Part shown: positions 10,501 through 23,050 of the stretch, piece by piece
How positions within the stretch are numbered: position 1 is the first letter of the stretch
How the letters are laid out: each line of letters starts with the position of its first letter
Origin: Diadophis punctatus similis
Taxonomy: Eukaryota; Chordata; Lepidosauria; Squamata; Dipsadidae
Assembly (NCBI GenBank): GCA_023053685.1
Contig: JALIGW010000059.1
Coordinates: forward strand, 992,001-1,056,000
Reading direction: 5' to 3'
Length of the DNA stretch: 64,000 nucleotides
The notes under the pieces: model-generated
The model's input: only the letters and a program-made list of their open reading frames with translations
The model's database searches: none
Told to the model about the DNA's origin: nothing
Translations under genes and position numbers: made by a program

Positions 10501-11878
10501 CAGAGCTCAGAAATGAAAAAGAAACACATATTCATGCTCTCCAGAGTCTGGAAAGCCAAAATCTCACACCATTTTCAGAACCGAGCTTTCCCTGAGGAGT
10601 TAGCCAAAGTCGTATTTTAGAATTTGCCTTGGGACTCAATTCAGCCCGAAAACTTCACTTTTGACACAGAGCTCAGAAATGAAAAAGAAACAGTTATTCC
10701 TGTTTCCTATGGTCTGGAAAGCCAAATTCTCACACCATTTTCAGATCCGAGCTTTCCCTGACAAGATAGCCAAAGTCGTATCATAGAATTTACCAATTCA
10801 GCCAGAAAACTTCACTATTGACAGAGAGCTCAGAAATGAAAAAGAAACAGTTATTCCTTTTCCCTAGGGTCTCGAAAACCGAATTCTCACACCATTTTCA
10901 GATCCGAGCTTTCCCTGACGAGTTAGCCCAAGACGTATCTCAGAATTTTCCATAGAACTGAATTCAGCCTGAAAACTTCACTTTTGACGCAGAGCTCAGA
11001 AATGAAAAAGAAACACATATTCCTGTTCCCTAGGGTCTGGAAAGCCGAATTCTCACACCATTTTCAGATCCGAGCTTTCCCTGACGAGTTAGCCCAAGCC
11101 GTATCATAGAATTTACCAATTCAGTCCGAAAACTTCACTATTGACACAGAGCTCAGAAATGAAAAAGAAACAGTTATTCCTGTTTCCTATGGTCTGGAAA
11201 GCCAAATTCTCACACCATTTTCAGATCCGAGCTTTCCCTGACGAGTTAGCCCAAGCCGTATCATAGAATTTACCAATTCAGCCAGAAAACTTCACTATTG
11301 ACACAGAGCTCAGAAATGAAAAAAAAACAGATATTCCTGTTCCCTAGGGTCTGGAAAGCCGAATTCTCACACCATTTTCAGATCCGAGCTTTCCCTGAGG
11401 AGTTAGCCCAACCCGTATCATACAATTTACCTTAGGACTCAATTCAGCCCGAAAACTTCACTTTTGACACAGAGCTCAGAAATGAAAAAGAAACACATAT
11501 TCATGCTCTCCAGAGTCTGGAAAGCCAAAATCTCACACCATTTTCAGAACCGAGCTTTCCCTGAGGAGTTAGCCAAAGTCGTATTTTAGAATTTGCCTTG
11601 GGACTCAATTCAGCCCGAAAACTTCACTTTTGACACAGAGCTCAGAAATGAAAAAGAAACAGTTATTCCTGTTTCCTATGGTCTGGAAAGCCAAATTCTC
11701 ACACCATTTTCAGATCCGAGCTTTCCCTGACAAGATAGCCAAAGTCGTATCATAGAATTTACCAATTCAGCCAGAAAACTTCACTATTGACAGAGAGCTC
11801 AGAAATGAAAAAGAAACAGTTATTCCTTTTCCCTAGGGTCTCGAAAACCGAATTCTCACACCATTTTCAGATCCGAGC
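9940..11878 (+). repeat. Tandem duplication of a 969-bp six-monomer unit
   Basis: Two adjacent copies at offset 969 bp (three 166-bp plus three 157-bp monomers) look identical by eye. They run from about 9940 to 10908 and from 10909 to 11878, and even share the eight-A run in GAAATGAAAAAAAAACAG. The left edge is where GGTCTGGAAAGCC at 9900 gives way to GGTCTCGAAAACC in the second copy. The right edge is at CCAAGACG versus CCAAGGCG near 11899. Confidence 0.88.
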
Positions 11879-12019
11879 TTTCCCTGACGAGTTAGCCCAA
11901 GGCGTATCTCAGAATTTTCCATAGAACTGCATTCAGCCCGAAAACTTCACTTTTGACGCAGAGCTCAGAAATGAAAAAGAAACACATATTCCTGTTCCCT
12001 ATGGTCTGGAAAGCCGAAT

Positions 12020-14880
12020 TCTCACACCATTTTCAGATCCGAGCTTTCCCTGAGGAGTTAGCCCAACCCGTATCATACAATTTACCTTAGGACTCAATTC
12101 AGCCCGAAAACTTCACTTTTGACACAGAGCTCAGAAATGAAAAAGAAACACATATTCCTGTTCCCTAGCGTCTGGAAAGCCTAATTCTCACGCCATTTTC
12201 AGATCCGAGCTTTCCCTGAGGAGTTAGCCCAAGCCGTATCATAGAATTTACCAATTCAGCCAGAAAACTTCACTATTGACACAGAGCTCAGAAATGAAAA
12301 AGAAACACATATTCCTGTTCCCTAGGGTCTGGAAGCCAAATTCTCACACCATTTTCAGATCCGAGCTTTCCCTGACGAGTTAGCCCAAGGCGTATCTCAG
12401 AATTTTCCATAGAACTGAATTCAGCCAGAAAACTTCACTTTTGACGCAAAGCTCAGAAATGAAAAAGAAACACATATTCATGCTCTCCAGAGTCTGGAAA
12501 GCCAAAATCTCACACCATTTTCAGAACCGAGCTTTCCCTGAGGAGTTAGCCAAAGTCGTATTTTAGAATTTGCCTTGGGACTCAATTCAGCCCGAAAACT
12601 TCACTTTTGACACAGAGCTCAGAAATGAAAAAGAAACAGTTATTCCTGTTTCCTATGGTCTGGAAAGCCAAATTCTCACACCATTTTCAGATCCGAGCTT
12701 TCCCTGACAAGATAGCCAAAGTCGTATCATAGAATTTACCAATTCAGCCAGAAAACTTCACTATTGACAGAGAGCTCAGAAATGAAAAAGAAACAGTTAT
12801 TCCTGTTCCCTAGGGTCTCGAAAACCGAATTCTCACACCATTTTCAGATCCGAGCTTTCCCTGACAAGATAGCCAAAGTCGTATCATAGAATTTACCAAT
12901 TCAGTCCGAAAACTTCACTTTTGACACAGAGCTCAGAAATGAAAAAGAAACAGATATTCCTGTTCCCTAGGGTCTTGAAAGCCGAATTCTCACACCATTT
13001 TCAGATCCGAGCTTTCCCTGACGAGTTAGCCCAAGACGTATCTCAGAATTTGCCATAGAACTGAATTCAGCTAGAATACTTCACTTTTGACGCAGAGCTC
13101 AGAAATGAAAAAGAAACACATATTCCTGTTCCCTAGGGTCTGGAAAGCCGAATTCTCACACCATTTTCAGATACGAGCTTTCCCTGAGGAGTTAGCCCAA
13201 CCCGTATCATAGAATTTACCTTAGGACTCAATTCAGCCCGAAAACTTCACTTTTGACACAGAGCTCAGAAATGAAAAAGAAACACATATTCCTGTTCCCT
13301 AGCGTCTGGAAAGCCTAATTCTCACGCCATTTTCAGATCCGAGCTTTCCCTGAGGAGTTAGCCCAAGCCGTATCATAGAATTTACCAATTCAGCCAGAAA
13401 ACTTCACTATTGACACAGAGCTCAGAAATGAAAAAGAAACAGATATACCTGTTCCCTAGGGTCTGGAAAGCCGAATTCTCACATCATTTTCAGATCCGAG
13501 CTTTCCCTGAGGAGTTAGGCCAACCCGTATCATTGAATTTACCTTAGGACTCAATTCAGCCCGAAAACTTCACTTTTGACACAGAGCTCAGAAATGAAAA
13601 AGAAACAGATATACCTGTTCCCTAGGGTCTGGAAAGCCGAATTCTCACGCCATTTTCAGATCCGAGCTTTCCCTGACAAGATAGCCAAAGTCGTATCATA
13701 GAATTTACCAATTCAGCCAGAAAACTTCACTATTGACAGAGAGCTCAGAAATGAAAAAGAAACAGATATTCCTGTTCCCTAGGGTCTGGAAAGCCGAATT
13801 CTCACAACATTTTCAGATCCGAGCTTTCCCTGACGAGTTAGCCCAAGGCGTATCTCAGAATTTTCCATTGAACTGAATTCAGCCCGAAAACTTCACTTTT
13901 GACGCAGAGCTCAGAAATGAAAAAGAAACAGATATTCCTGTTCCCTAGGGTCTGGAAAGCCGAATTCTCACGCCATTTTCAGATCCAAGCTTTCCCTGAG
14001 GATTTAGCCCAAGCCGTATCATAGAATTTACCAATTCAGTCAGAAAACTTCACTTTTGACACAGAGCTCAGAAATGAAAAAGAAACAGTTATTCCTGTTT
14101 CCTATGGTCTGGAAAGCCAAAATCTCACACCATTTTCAGAACCGAGCTTTCCCTGAGGAGTTAGCCAAAGTCGTATTTTAGAATTTGCCGTGGGACTCAA
14201 TTCAGCCCGAAAACTTCACTTTTGACACAGAAGTCAGAAATGAAAAAGAAACAGATATCCCTGTTCCCTAGTGTCTGGAAAGCCGAATTCTCACGCCATT
14301 TTCAGATCCAAGCTTTCCCTGAGGAGTTAGCCCAAGCCGTATCATAGAATTTACCAATTCAGTCCGAAAACTTCACTTTTGACACAGAGCTCAGAAATGA
14401 AAAAGAAACAGATATTCCTGTTCCCTAGGGTCTTGAAAGCCGAATTCTCACACCATTTTCAGATCCGAGCTTTCCCTGACGAGTTAGCCCAAGGCGTATC
14501 TCAGAATTTTCCATAGAACTGAATTCAGCCCGAAAACTTCACTTTTGATGCAGAGCTCAGAAATGAAAAAGAAACACATATTCCTGTTCCCTAGCGTCTG
14601 GAAAGCCGAATTCTCACATCATTTTCAGATCCGAGCTTTCCCTGAGGAGTTAGGCCAACCCGTATCATTGAATTTACCTTAGGACTCAATTCAGCCCGAA
14701 AACTTCACTTTTGACACAGAGCTCAGAAATGAAAAAGAAACACATATTCCTGTTCCCTAGCGTCTGGAAAGCCTAATTCTCACACCATTTTCAGATCCGA
14801 GCTTTCCCTGACGAGTTAGCCCAAGCCGTATCATACAATTTACCAATTCAGCCAGAAAACTTCACTATTGACACAGAGCT
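12020..14880 (+). repeat. Higher-order block B, copy 3, with one extra monomer
   Basis: This run matches copy 1 at offset 10020 up to about 13480 and at 10186 from about 13660. The shift of exactly 166 bp means one long monomer is extra here. The extra copy starts at ACATCATTTTCAG near 13481 and belongs to the CATCATTTT / TTAGGACTC lineage, which is foreign to this position in copies 1 and 2. It fits a one-monomer insertion by unequal exchange. Confidence 0.8.
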
Positions 14881-15344
14881 CAGAAATGAAAAAGAAACAG
14901 ATATTCCTGTTCCCTAGGGTCTGGAAAGCCGAATTCTCACACCATTTTCAGATCCGAGCTTTCCCTGACGAGTTAGCCCAAGGCGTATCTCAGAATTTTC
15001 CATAGAACTGAATTCCGCCCGAAAACTTCACTTTTGACGCAGAGCTCAGAAATGAAAAAGAAACACATATTCCTGTTCCCTAGGGTCTGGAAAGCCGAAT
15101 TCTCACACCATTTTCAGATACGAGCTTTCCCTGAGGAGTTAGCCCAACCCGTATCATAGAATTTACCTTAGGAGTCAATTCAGCCCGAAAACTTCACTTT
15201 TGACACAGAGCTCAGAAATGAAAAAGAAACACATATTCCTGTTCCCTATCGTCTGGAAAGCCTAATTCTCACACCATTTTCAGATCCGAGCTTTCCCTGA
15301 GGAGTTAGCCCAAGCCGTATCATAGAATTTACCAATTCAGCCAG

Positions 15345-16480
15345 AAAACTTCACTATTGACACAGAGCTCAGAAATGAAAAAGAAACAGATATACCTGTT
15401 CCCTAGGGTCTGGAAAGCCGAATTCTCACACCATTTTCAGATCCGAGCTTTCCCTGACAAGATAGCCAAAGTCGTATCATAGAATTTACCAATTCAGCCA
15501 GAAAACTTCACTATTGACAGAGAGCTCAGAAATGAAAAAGAAACAGTTATTCCTGTTCCCTAGGGTCTCGAAAACCGAATTCTCACACCATTTTCAGATC
15601 CGAGCTTTCCCTGAGGAGTTAGCCCAAGCCGTATCATAGAATTTACCAATTCAGTCCGAAAACTTCACTTTTGACACAGAGCTCAGAAATGAAAAAGAAA
15701 CAGATATTCCTGTTCCCTAGGGTCTTGAAAGCCGAATTCTCACACCATTTTCAGATCCGAGCTTTCCCTGACGAGTTAGCCCAAGGCGTATCTCAGAATT
15801 TTCCATAGAACTGAATTCAGCCCGAAAACTTCACTTTTGATGCAGAGCTCAGAAATGAAAAAGAAACACATATTCCTGTTCCCTAGCATCTGGAAAGCCG
15901 AATTCTCACATCATTTTCAGATCCGAGCTTTCCCTGAGGAGTTAGGCCAACCCGTATCATTGAATTTACCTTAGGACTCAATTCAGCCCGAAAACTTCAC
16001 TTTTGACACAGAGCTCAGAAATGAAAAAGAAACACATATTCCTGTTCCCTAGCGTCTGGAAAGCCTAATTCTCACGCCATTTTCAGATCCGAGCTTTCCC
16101 TGAGGAGTTAGCCCAAGCCGTATCATAGAATTTACCAATTCAGCCAGAAAACTTCACTTTTGACACAGAGCTCAGAAATGAAAAAGAAACACATATTCAT
16201 GCTCTCCAGGGTCTGGAAAGCCAAAATCTCACACCATTTTCAGAACCGAGCTTTCCCTGAGGAGTTAGCCAAAGTCGTATTTTAGAATTTGCCTTGGGAC
16301 TCAATTCAGCCCGAAAACTTCACTTTTGACACAGAGCTCAGAAATGAAAAAGAAACAGTTATTCCTGTTTCCTATGGTCTGGAAAGCCAAATTCTCACAC
16401 CATTTTCAGATCCGAGCTTTCCCTGACGAGTCAGCCCAAGCCGTATCATAGAATTTACCAATTCAGCCAGAAAACTTCAC
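15345..16480 (+). repeat. Higher-order block A, copy 3
   Basis: This matches block A copy 2 and copy 1 without the 480-bp duplication. It carries the GACGAGTCAGCCC marker at about 16425. A private change, CCCTAGCATCTGG, occurs near 15882. After about 16480 the array changes to lineage combinations not seen before, starting with CTTTTGACAGAGAGCTC. Confidence 0.75.
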
Positions 16481-16499
16481 TTTTGACAGAGAGCTCAGA

Positions 16500-18960
16500 A
16501 ATGAAAAAGAAACAGATATTCCTGTTCCCTAGGGTCTTGAAAGCCGAATTCTCACACCATTTTCAGATCCGAGCTTTCCCTGACGAGTTAGCCCAAGGCG
16601 TATCTCAGAATTTTCCATAGAACTGAATTCAGCCTGAAAACTTCACTTTTGACGCAGAGCTCAGAAATGAAAAAGAAACACATATTCCTGTTCCCTAGGG
16701 TCTGGAAAGCCGAATTCTCACACCATTTTCAGATCCGAGCTTTCCCTGAGGACTTAGCCCAACCCGTATCATGCAATTTACCTTAGGACTCAATTCAGCC
16801 CGATAACTTCACTTTTGACACAGAGCTCAGAAATGAAAAAGAAACACATATTCCTGTTTCCTAGGGTCTGGAAAACCGAATTCTCACACCATTTTCAGAT
16901 CCGAGCTTTCACTGACAAGATAGCCAAAGTCGTATCATAGAATTTACCAATTCAGCCAGAAAACTTCACTATTGACAGAGAGCTCAGAAATGAAAAAGAA
17001 ACACATATTCCTGTTCCCTAGGGTCTCGAAAACCGAATTCTCACACCATTTTCAGATCCGAGCTTTCCCTGAGGAGTTAGCCCAAGCCGTATCATAGAAT
17101 TTACCAATTCAGCCAGAAAACTTCACTTTTGACGCAGAGCTCAGAAATGAAAAAGAAACACATATTCCTGTTCCCTAGGGTCTGGAAAGCCGAATTCTCA
17201 CACCATTTTCAGATACGAGCTTTCCCTGAGGAGTTAGCCCAACCCGTATCATAGAATTTACCTTAGGACTCAATTCAGCCCGAAAACTTCACTTTTGACA
17301 CAGAGCTCAGAAATGAAAAAGAAACACATATTCATGCTCTCCAGAGTCTGGAAAGCCAAAATCTCACACCATTTTCAGAACCGAGCTTTCCCTGAGGAGT
17401 TAGCCAAAGTCGTATTTTAGAATTTGCCTTGGGACTCAATTCAGCCCGAAAACTTCACTTTTGACACAGAGCTCAGAAATGAAAAAGAAACAGTTATTCC
17501 TGTTTCCTATGGTCTGGAAAGCCAAATTCTCACACCATTTTCAGATCCGAGTTTTCCCTGACAAGATAGCCAAAGTCGTATCATAGAATTTACCAATTCA
17601 GCCAGAAAACTTCACTATTGACAGAGAGCTCAGAAATGAAAAAGAAACAGTTATTCCTGTTCCCTAGGGTCTCGAAAACCGAATTCTCACACCATTTTCA
17701 GATCCGAGCTTTCCCTGAGGAATTAGCCCAAGCCGTATCATAGAATTTACCAATTCAGTCCGAAAACTTCACTTTTGACACAGAGCTCAGAAATGAAAAA
17801 GAAACAGATATTCCTGTTCCCTAGGGTCTTGAAAGCCGAATTCTCACACCATTTTCAGATCCGAGCTTTCCCTGACGAGTTAGCCCAAGGCGTATCTCAG
17901 AATTTTCCATAGAACTGAATTCAGCCCGAAAACTTCACTTTTGACGCAGAGCTCAGAAATGAAAAAGAAACACATATTCCTGTTCCCTAGCGTCTGGAAA
18001 GCCGAATTCTCACATCATTTTCAGATCCGAGCTTTCCCTGAGGAGTTAGGCCAAGCCGTATCATAGAATTTACCAATTCAGCCAGAAAACTTCACTTTTG
18101 ACACAGAGCTCAGAAATGAAAAAGAAACACATATTCATGCTCTCCAGGGTCTGGAAAGCCAAAATCTCACACCATTTTCAGAACCGAGCTTTCCCTGAGG
18201 AGTTAGCCAAAGTCGTATTTTAGAATTTGCCTTGGGACTCAATTCAGCCCGAAAACTTCACTTTTGACACAGAGCTCAGAAATGAAAAAGAAACAGTTAT
18301 TCCTGTTTCCTATGGTCTGGAAAGCCAAATTCTCACACCATTTTCAGATCCGAGCTTTCCCTGACGAGTTAGCCCAAGCCGTATCATAGAATTTACCAAT
18401 TCAGCCAGAAAACTTCACTATTGACACAGAGCTCAGAAATGAAAAAGAAACAGATATTCCTGTTCCCTAGGGTCTGGAAAGCCAAATTCTCACACCATTT
18501 TTAGATCCGAGCTTTCCCTGACGAGTTAGCCCAAGACGTATCTCAGAATTTTCCATAGAACTGAATTCAGCTAGAAAACTTCACTTTTGACGTAGAGCTC
18601 AGAAATGAAAAAGAAAAACATATTCCTTTTCCCTACGGTCTGGAAAACTGAATTCTCACACCATTTTCAGATCCGAGCTTTCCCTGAGGAGTTAGCCCAA
18701 GCCGTATCATAGAATTTACCAATTCAGTCCGAAAACTTCACTTTTGACAGAGAGCTCAGAAATGAAAAAGAAACAGATATTCCTGTTCCCTAGGGTCTTG
18801 AAAGCCGAATTCTCACACCATTTTCAGATCCGAGCTTTCCCTGACGAGTTAGCCCAAGGCGTATCTCAGAATTTTCCATAGAACTGAATTCAGCCTGAAA
18901 ACTTCACTTTTGACACAGAGCTCAGAAATGAAAAAGAAACACATATTCCTGTTCCCTAGG
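16500..18960 (+). repeat. Higher-order region C, copy 1
   Basis: This region matches 31360-33660, at offset 14856 up to about 17100 and 14699 afterwards. The difference of 157 bp is one short monomer present here (around 17100-17260) and missing from the later copy. Markers are GAGGACTTAGCCCAACCCG with ATCATGCAATTTACC and GCCCGATAACTTC. A private base gives GCTTTCACTGACAAG near 16910. Confidence 0.75.
17280..18560 (+). repeat. 1.3-kb block with hybrid TTAGGCCAAGCCG marker, copy 1 of 3
   Basis: This block recurs at 31980-33280 (offset 14699) and at about 40410-41660 (offset 23124). All three contain the unusual monomer near 18000-18065 that joins the TCACATCATTTT...GAGGAGTTAGGCCAA left half to the GCCGTATCATAG, box-less right half. 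Elsewhere that left half is followed by CCCGTATCATTG and the TTAGGACTC box. All three also share GAGTTTTCCCTGACAAG. Confidence 0.8.
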
Positions 18961-19039
18961 GTCTGGAAAGCCGAATTCTCACACCATTTTCAGATCCGAG
19001 CTTTCCCTGAGGACTTAGCCCAACCCGTATCATGCAATT

Positions 19040-20300
19040 TACCTTAGGACTCAATTCAGCCCGAAAACTTCACTTTTGACACAGAGCTCAGAAATGAAAA
19101 AGAAACACATATTCCTGTTCCCTAGCGTCTGGAAAGCCTAATTCTCACGCCATTTTCAGATCCGAGCTTTCCCTGAGGAGTTAGCCCAAGCCGTATCATA
19201 GAATTTACCAATTCAGCCAGAAAACTTCACTTTTGACACAGAGCTCAGAAATGAAAAAGAAACACATATTCATGCTCTCCAGGGTCTGGAAATCCAAAAT
19301 CTCACACCATTTTCAGATCCGAGCTTTCCCTGACGAGTTAGCCCAAGACGTATCTCAGAATTTGCCATAGAACTGAATTCAGCTAGAAAACTTCACTTTT
19401 GACGTAGAGCTCAGAAATGAAAAAGAAATACATATTCCTTTTCCCTAGGGTCTGGAAAACCGAATTCTCACACCATTTTCAGAACCGAGCTTTCCCTGAC
19501 AAGATAGCCAAAGTCGTATCATAGAATTTACCAATTCAGCCAGAAAACTTCACTATTGACAGAGAGCTCAGAAATGAAAAAGAAACAGTTATTCCTGTTC
19601 CCTAGGGTCTCGAAAACCGAATTCTCACACCATTTTCAGATCCGAGCTTTCCCTGAGGAGTTAGCCCAAGCCGTATCATAGAATTTACCAATTCAGTCCG
19701 AAAACTTCACTTTTGACAGAGAGCTCAGAAATGAAAAAGAAACAGTTATTCCTGTTTCCTATGGTCTGGAAAGCCAAATTCTCACACCATTTTCAGATCC
19801 GAGCTTTCCCTGACGAGTTAGCCCAAGCCGTATCATAGAATTTACCAATTCAGCCAGAAAACTTCACTATTGACACAGAGCTCAGAAATGAAAAAAAAAC
19901 AGATATTCCTGTTCCCTAGGGTCTGGAAAGCCGAATTCTCACACCATTTTCAGATCCGAGCTTTCCCTGAGGAGTTAGCCCAACCCGTATCATACAATTT
20001 ACCTTAGGACTCAATTCAGCCCGAAAACTTCACTTTTGACACAGAGCTCAGAAATGAAAAAGAAACACATATTCATGCTCTCCAGAGTCTGGAAAGCCAA
20101 AATCTCACACCATTTTCAGAACCGAGCTTTCCCTGAGGAGTTAGCCAAAGTCGTATTTTAGAATTTGCCTTGGGACTCAATTCAGCCCGAAAACTTCACT
20201 TTTGACACAGAGCTCAGAAATGAAAAAGAAACAGTTATTCCTGTTTCCTATGGTCTGGAAAGCCAAATTCTCACACCATTTTCAGATCCGAGCTTTCCCT
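19040..20300 (+). repeat. 1.26-kb block also found 2750 bp downstream
   Basis: This matches 21790-23050 at offset 2750 (nine long plus eight short monomers). The marker is CAGGGTCTGGAAATCC followed by AAAATCTC, with the same marker at about 22031, 25269 and 27364. The later relative of this region at 31.4-36 kb lacks 1292 bp here: the offset falls from 14699 to 13407 across this stretch, a difference of eight monomers. Confidence 0.75.
19407..19563 (+). repeat. Short monomer, GACGTAGAGCTC / AATACATATTCC lineage
   Basis: This 157-bp copy is preceded by TTTTGACGTA and carries GAAATACATATTCC, TTTTCCCTAGGGTCTGG, GAAAACCG, CAGAACCGAGC and GACAAGATAGCC. I first see a GACGTAGAG start at about 18.6 kb and none before it; it is then common to about 50 kb and appears again near 60.8 kb. 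The GATGTAGAG form (for example near 21.18, 26.51, 34.59 and 35.72 kb) is a close sub-variant. Confidence 0.8.
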
Positions 20301-20640
20301 GAGGACTTAGCCCAACCCGTATCATGCAATTTACCTTAGGACTCAATTCAGCCCGATAACTTCACTTTTGACACAGAGCTCAGAAATGAAAAAGAAACAC
20401 ATATTCCTGTTTCCTAGCGTCTGGAAAGCCTAATTCTCACGCCATTTTCAGATCCGAGCTTTCCCTGAGGAGTTAGCCCAAGCCGTATCATAGAATTTAC
20501 CAATTCAGCCAGAAAAAATCACTTTTGACACAGAGCTCAGAAATGAAAAAGAAAAACATATTCATGCTCTCCAGGGTCTGGAAAGCCAAAATCTCACACC
20601 ATTTTCAGATCCGAGCTTTCCCTGACGAGTTAGCCCAAGG
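20281..20640 (+). repeat. Two-monomer stretch with GAAAAAATCAC marker
   Basis: This stretch contains CAGCCAGAAAAAATCAC near 20509 where other monomers have CAGCCAGAAAACTTCAC. The same two-base change recurs near 24717 (offset 4207) and 33917 (offset 13407), within the same lineage order. It is a useful tag for three related copies. Confidence 0.75.
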
Positions 20641-21579
20641 CGTATCTCAGAATTTTCCATAGAACTGAATTCAGCCCGAAAACTTCACTTTTGATGCAGA
20701 GCTCAGAAATGAAAAAGAAACACATATTCCTGTTCCCTAGGGTCTGGAAAGCCGAATTCTCACATCATTTTCAGATCCGAGCTTTCCCTGAGGAGTTAGC
20801 CCAACCCGTATCATTGAATTTACCTTACGACTCAATTCAGCCCGAAAACTTCACTTTTGACACAGAGCTCAGAAATGAAAAAGAAACACATATTCCTGTT
20901 CCCTAGCGTCTGGAAAGCCTAATTCTCACGCCTTTTTCAGATCCGAGCTTTCCCTGAGGAGTTAGCCCAAGCCGTATCATAGAATTTACCAATTCAGCCA
21001 GAAAACTTCACTATTGACACAGAGCTCAGAAATGAAAAAGAAACAGATATTCCTGTTCCCTAGGGTCTGGAAAGCCAAATTCTCACACCATTTTTAGATC
21101 CGAGCTTTCCCTGACGAGTTAGCCCAAGACGTATCTCAGAATTTGACATAGAACTGAATTCAGCTAGAAAACTTCACTTTTGATGTAGAGCTCAGAAATG
21201 AAAAAGAAAAACATATTCCTTTTCCCTAGGGTCTGGAAAACCGAATTCTCACACCATTTTCAGAACCGAGCTTTCCCTGACAAGATAGCCAAAGTCGTAT
21301 CATAGAATTTACCAATTCAGCCAGAAAACTTCACTATTGACAGAGAGCTCAGAAATGAAAAAGAAACAGTTATTCCTGTTCCCTAGGGTCTCGAAAACCG
21401 AATTCTCACACCATTTTCAGATCCGAGCTTTCCCTGAGGAGTTAGCCCAAGCCGTATCATAGAATTTACCAATTCAGTCCGAAAACTTCACTTTTGACAG
21501 AGAGCTCAGAAATGAAAAAGAAACAGATATTCCTGTTCCCTAGGGTCTTGAAAGCCGAATTCTCACACCATTTTCAGAT

Positions 21580-23050
21580 CCGAGCTTTTCCTGACGAGTT
21601 AGCCCAAGGCGTATCTCAGAATTTTCCATAGAACTGAATTCAGCCTGAAAACTTCACTTTTGACGCAGAGCTCAGAAATGAAAAAGAAACACATATTCCT
21701 GTTCCCTAGCGTCTGGAAAGCCGAATTCTCACATCATTTTCAGATCCGAGCTTTCCCTGAGGAGTTAGGCCAACCCGTATCATTGAATTTACCTTAGGAC
21801 TCAATTCAGCCCGAAAACTTCACTTTTGACACAGAGCTCAGAAATGAAAAAGAAACACATATTCCTGTTCCCTAGCGTCTGGAAAGCCTAATTCTCACGC
21901 CATTTTCAGATCCGAGCTTTCCCTGAGGAGTTAGCCCAAGCCGTATCATAGAATTTACCAATTCAGCCAGAAAACTTCACTTTTGACACAGAGCTCAGAA
22001 ATGAAAAAGAAACACATATTCATGCTCTCCAGGGTCTGGAAATCCAAAATCTCACACCATTTTCAGATCCGAGCTTTCCCTGACGAGTTAGCCCAAGACG
22101 TATCTCAGAATTTGCCATAGAACTGAATTCAGCTAGAAAACTTCACTTTTGACGTAGAGCTCAGAAATGAAAAAGAAATACATATTCCTTTTCCCTAGGG
22201 TCTGGAAAACCGAATTCTCACACCATTTTCAGAACCGAGCTTTCCCTGACAAGATAGCCAAAGTCGTATCATAGAATTTACCAATTCAGCCAGAAAACTT
22301 CACTATTGACAGAGAGCTCAGAAATGAAAAAGAAACAGTTATTCCTGTTCCCTAGGGTCTCGAAAACCGAATTCTCACACCATTTTCAGATCCGAGCTTT
22401 CCCTGAGGAGTTAGCCCAAGCCGTATCATAGAATTTACCAATTCAGTCCGAAAACTTCACTTTTGACAGAGAGCTCAGAAATGAAAAAGAAACAGTTATT
22501 CCTGTTTCCTATGGTCTGGAAAGCCAAATTCTCACACCATTTTCAGATCCGAGCTTTCCCTGACGAGTTAGCCCAAGCCGTATCATAGAATTTACCAATT
22601 CAGCCAGAAAACTTCACTATTGACACAGAGCTCAGAAATGAAAAAAAAACAGATATTCCTGTTCCCTAGGGTCTGGAAAGCCGAATTCTCACACCATTTT
22701 CAGATCTGAGCTTTCCCTGAGGAGTTAGCCCAACCCGTATCATACAATTTACCTTAGGACTCAATTCAGCCCGAAAACTTCACTTTTGACACAGAGCTCA
22801 GAAATGAAAAAGAAACACATATTCATGCTCTCCAGAGTCTGGAAAGCCAAAATCTCACACCATTTTCAGAACCGAGCTTTCCCTGAGGAGTTAGCCAAAG
22901 TCGTATTTTAGAATTTGCCTTGGGACTCAATTCAGCCCGAAAACTTCACTTTTGACACAGAGCTCAGAAATGAAAAAGAAACAGTTATTCCTGTTTCCTA
23001 TGGTCTGGAAAGCCAAATTCTCACACCATTTTCAGATCCGAGCTTTCCCT
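21580..23050 (+). repeat. 1.47-kb block D, copy 1 of 3
   Basis: This matches 24820-26285 at offset 3238 bp, with only scattered substitutions (for example GACGAG versus GAGGAG near 22562). Tags are the AAATCC change near 22040 and the GACGTAGAG, AATACATATTCC monomer. The copies diverge at the right edge, where copy 1 has GACAAGATAGCC and copy 2 has GAGGAGTTAGCC. Confidence 0.8.

Noticed and set aside
8281..11878. Assembly artefact as the explanation for the perfect duplications
   Set aside because: Not excluded, but not adopted: the boundaries fall in-register with monomers and the 969-bp and 480-bp units have distinct flanks. Spanning reads are needed to decide.
20691..20906. 71-codon open frame on the plus strand
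   Set aside because: It opens at a TTG in satellite sequence, runs through one and a third monomers and repeats the same peptide end (ELRNEKETHIPVP-like) where the monomer repeats. No domain, no context and no codon signal; it exists because local substitutions remove stops.
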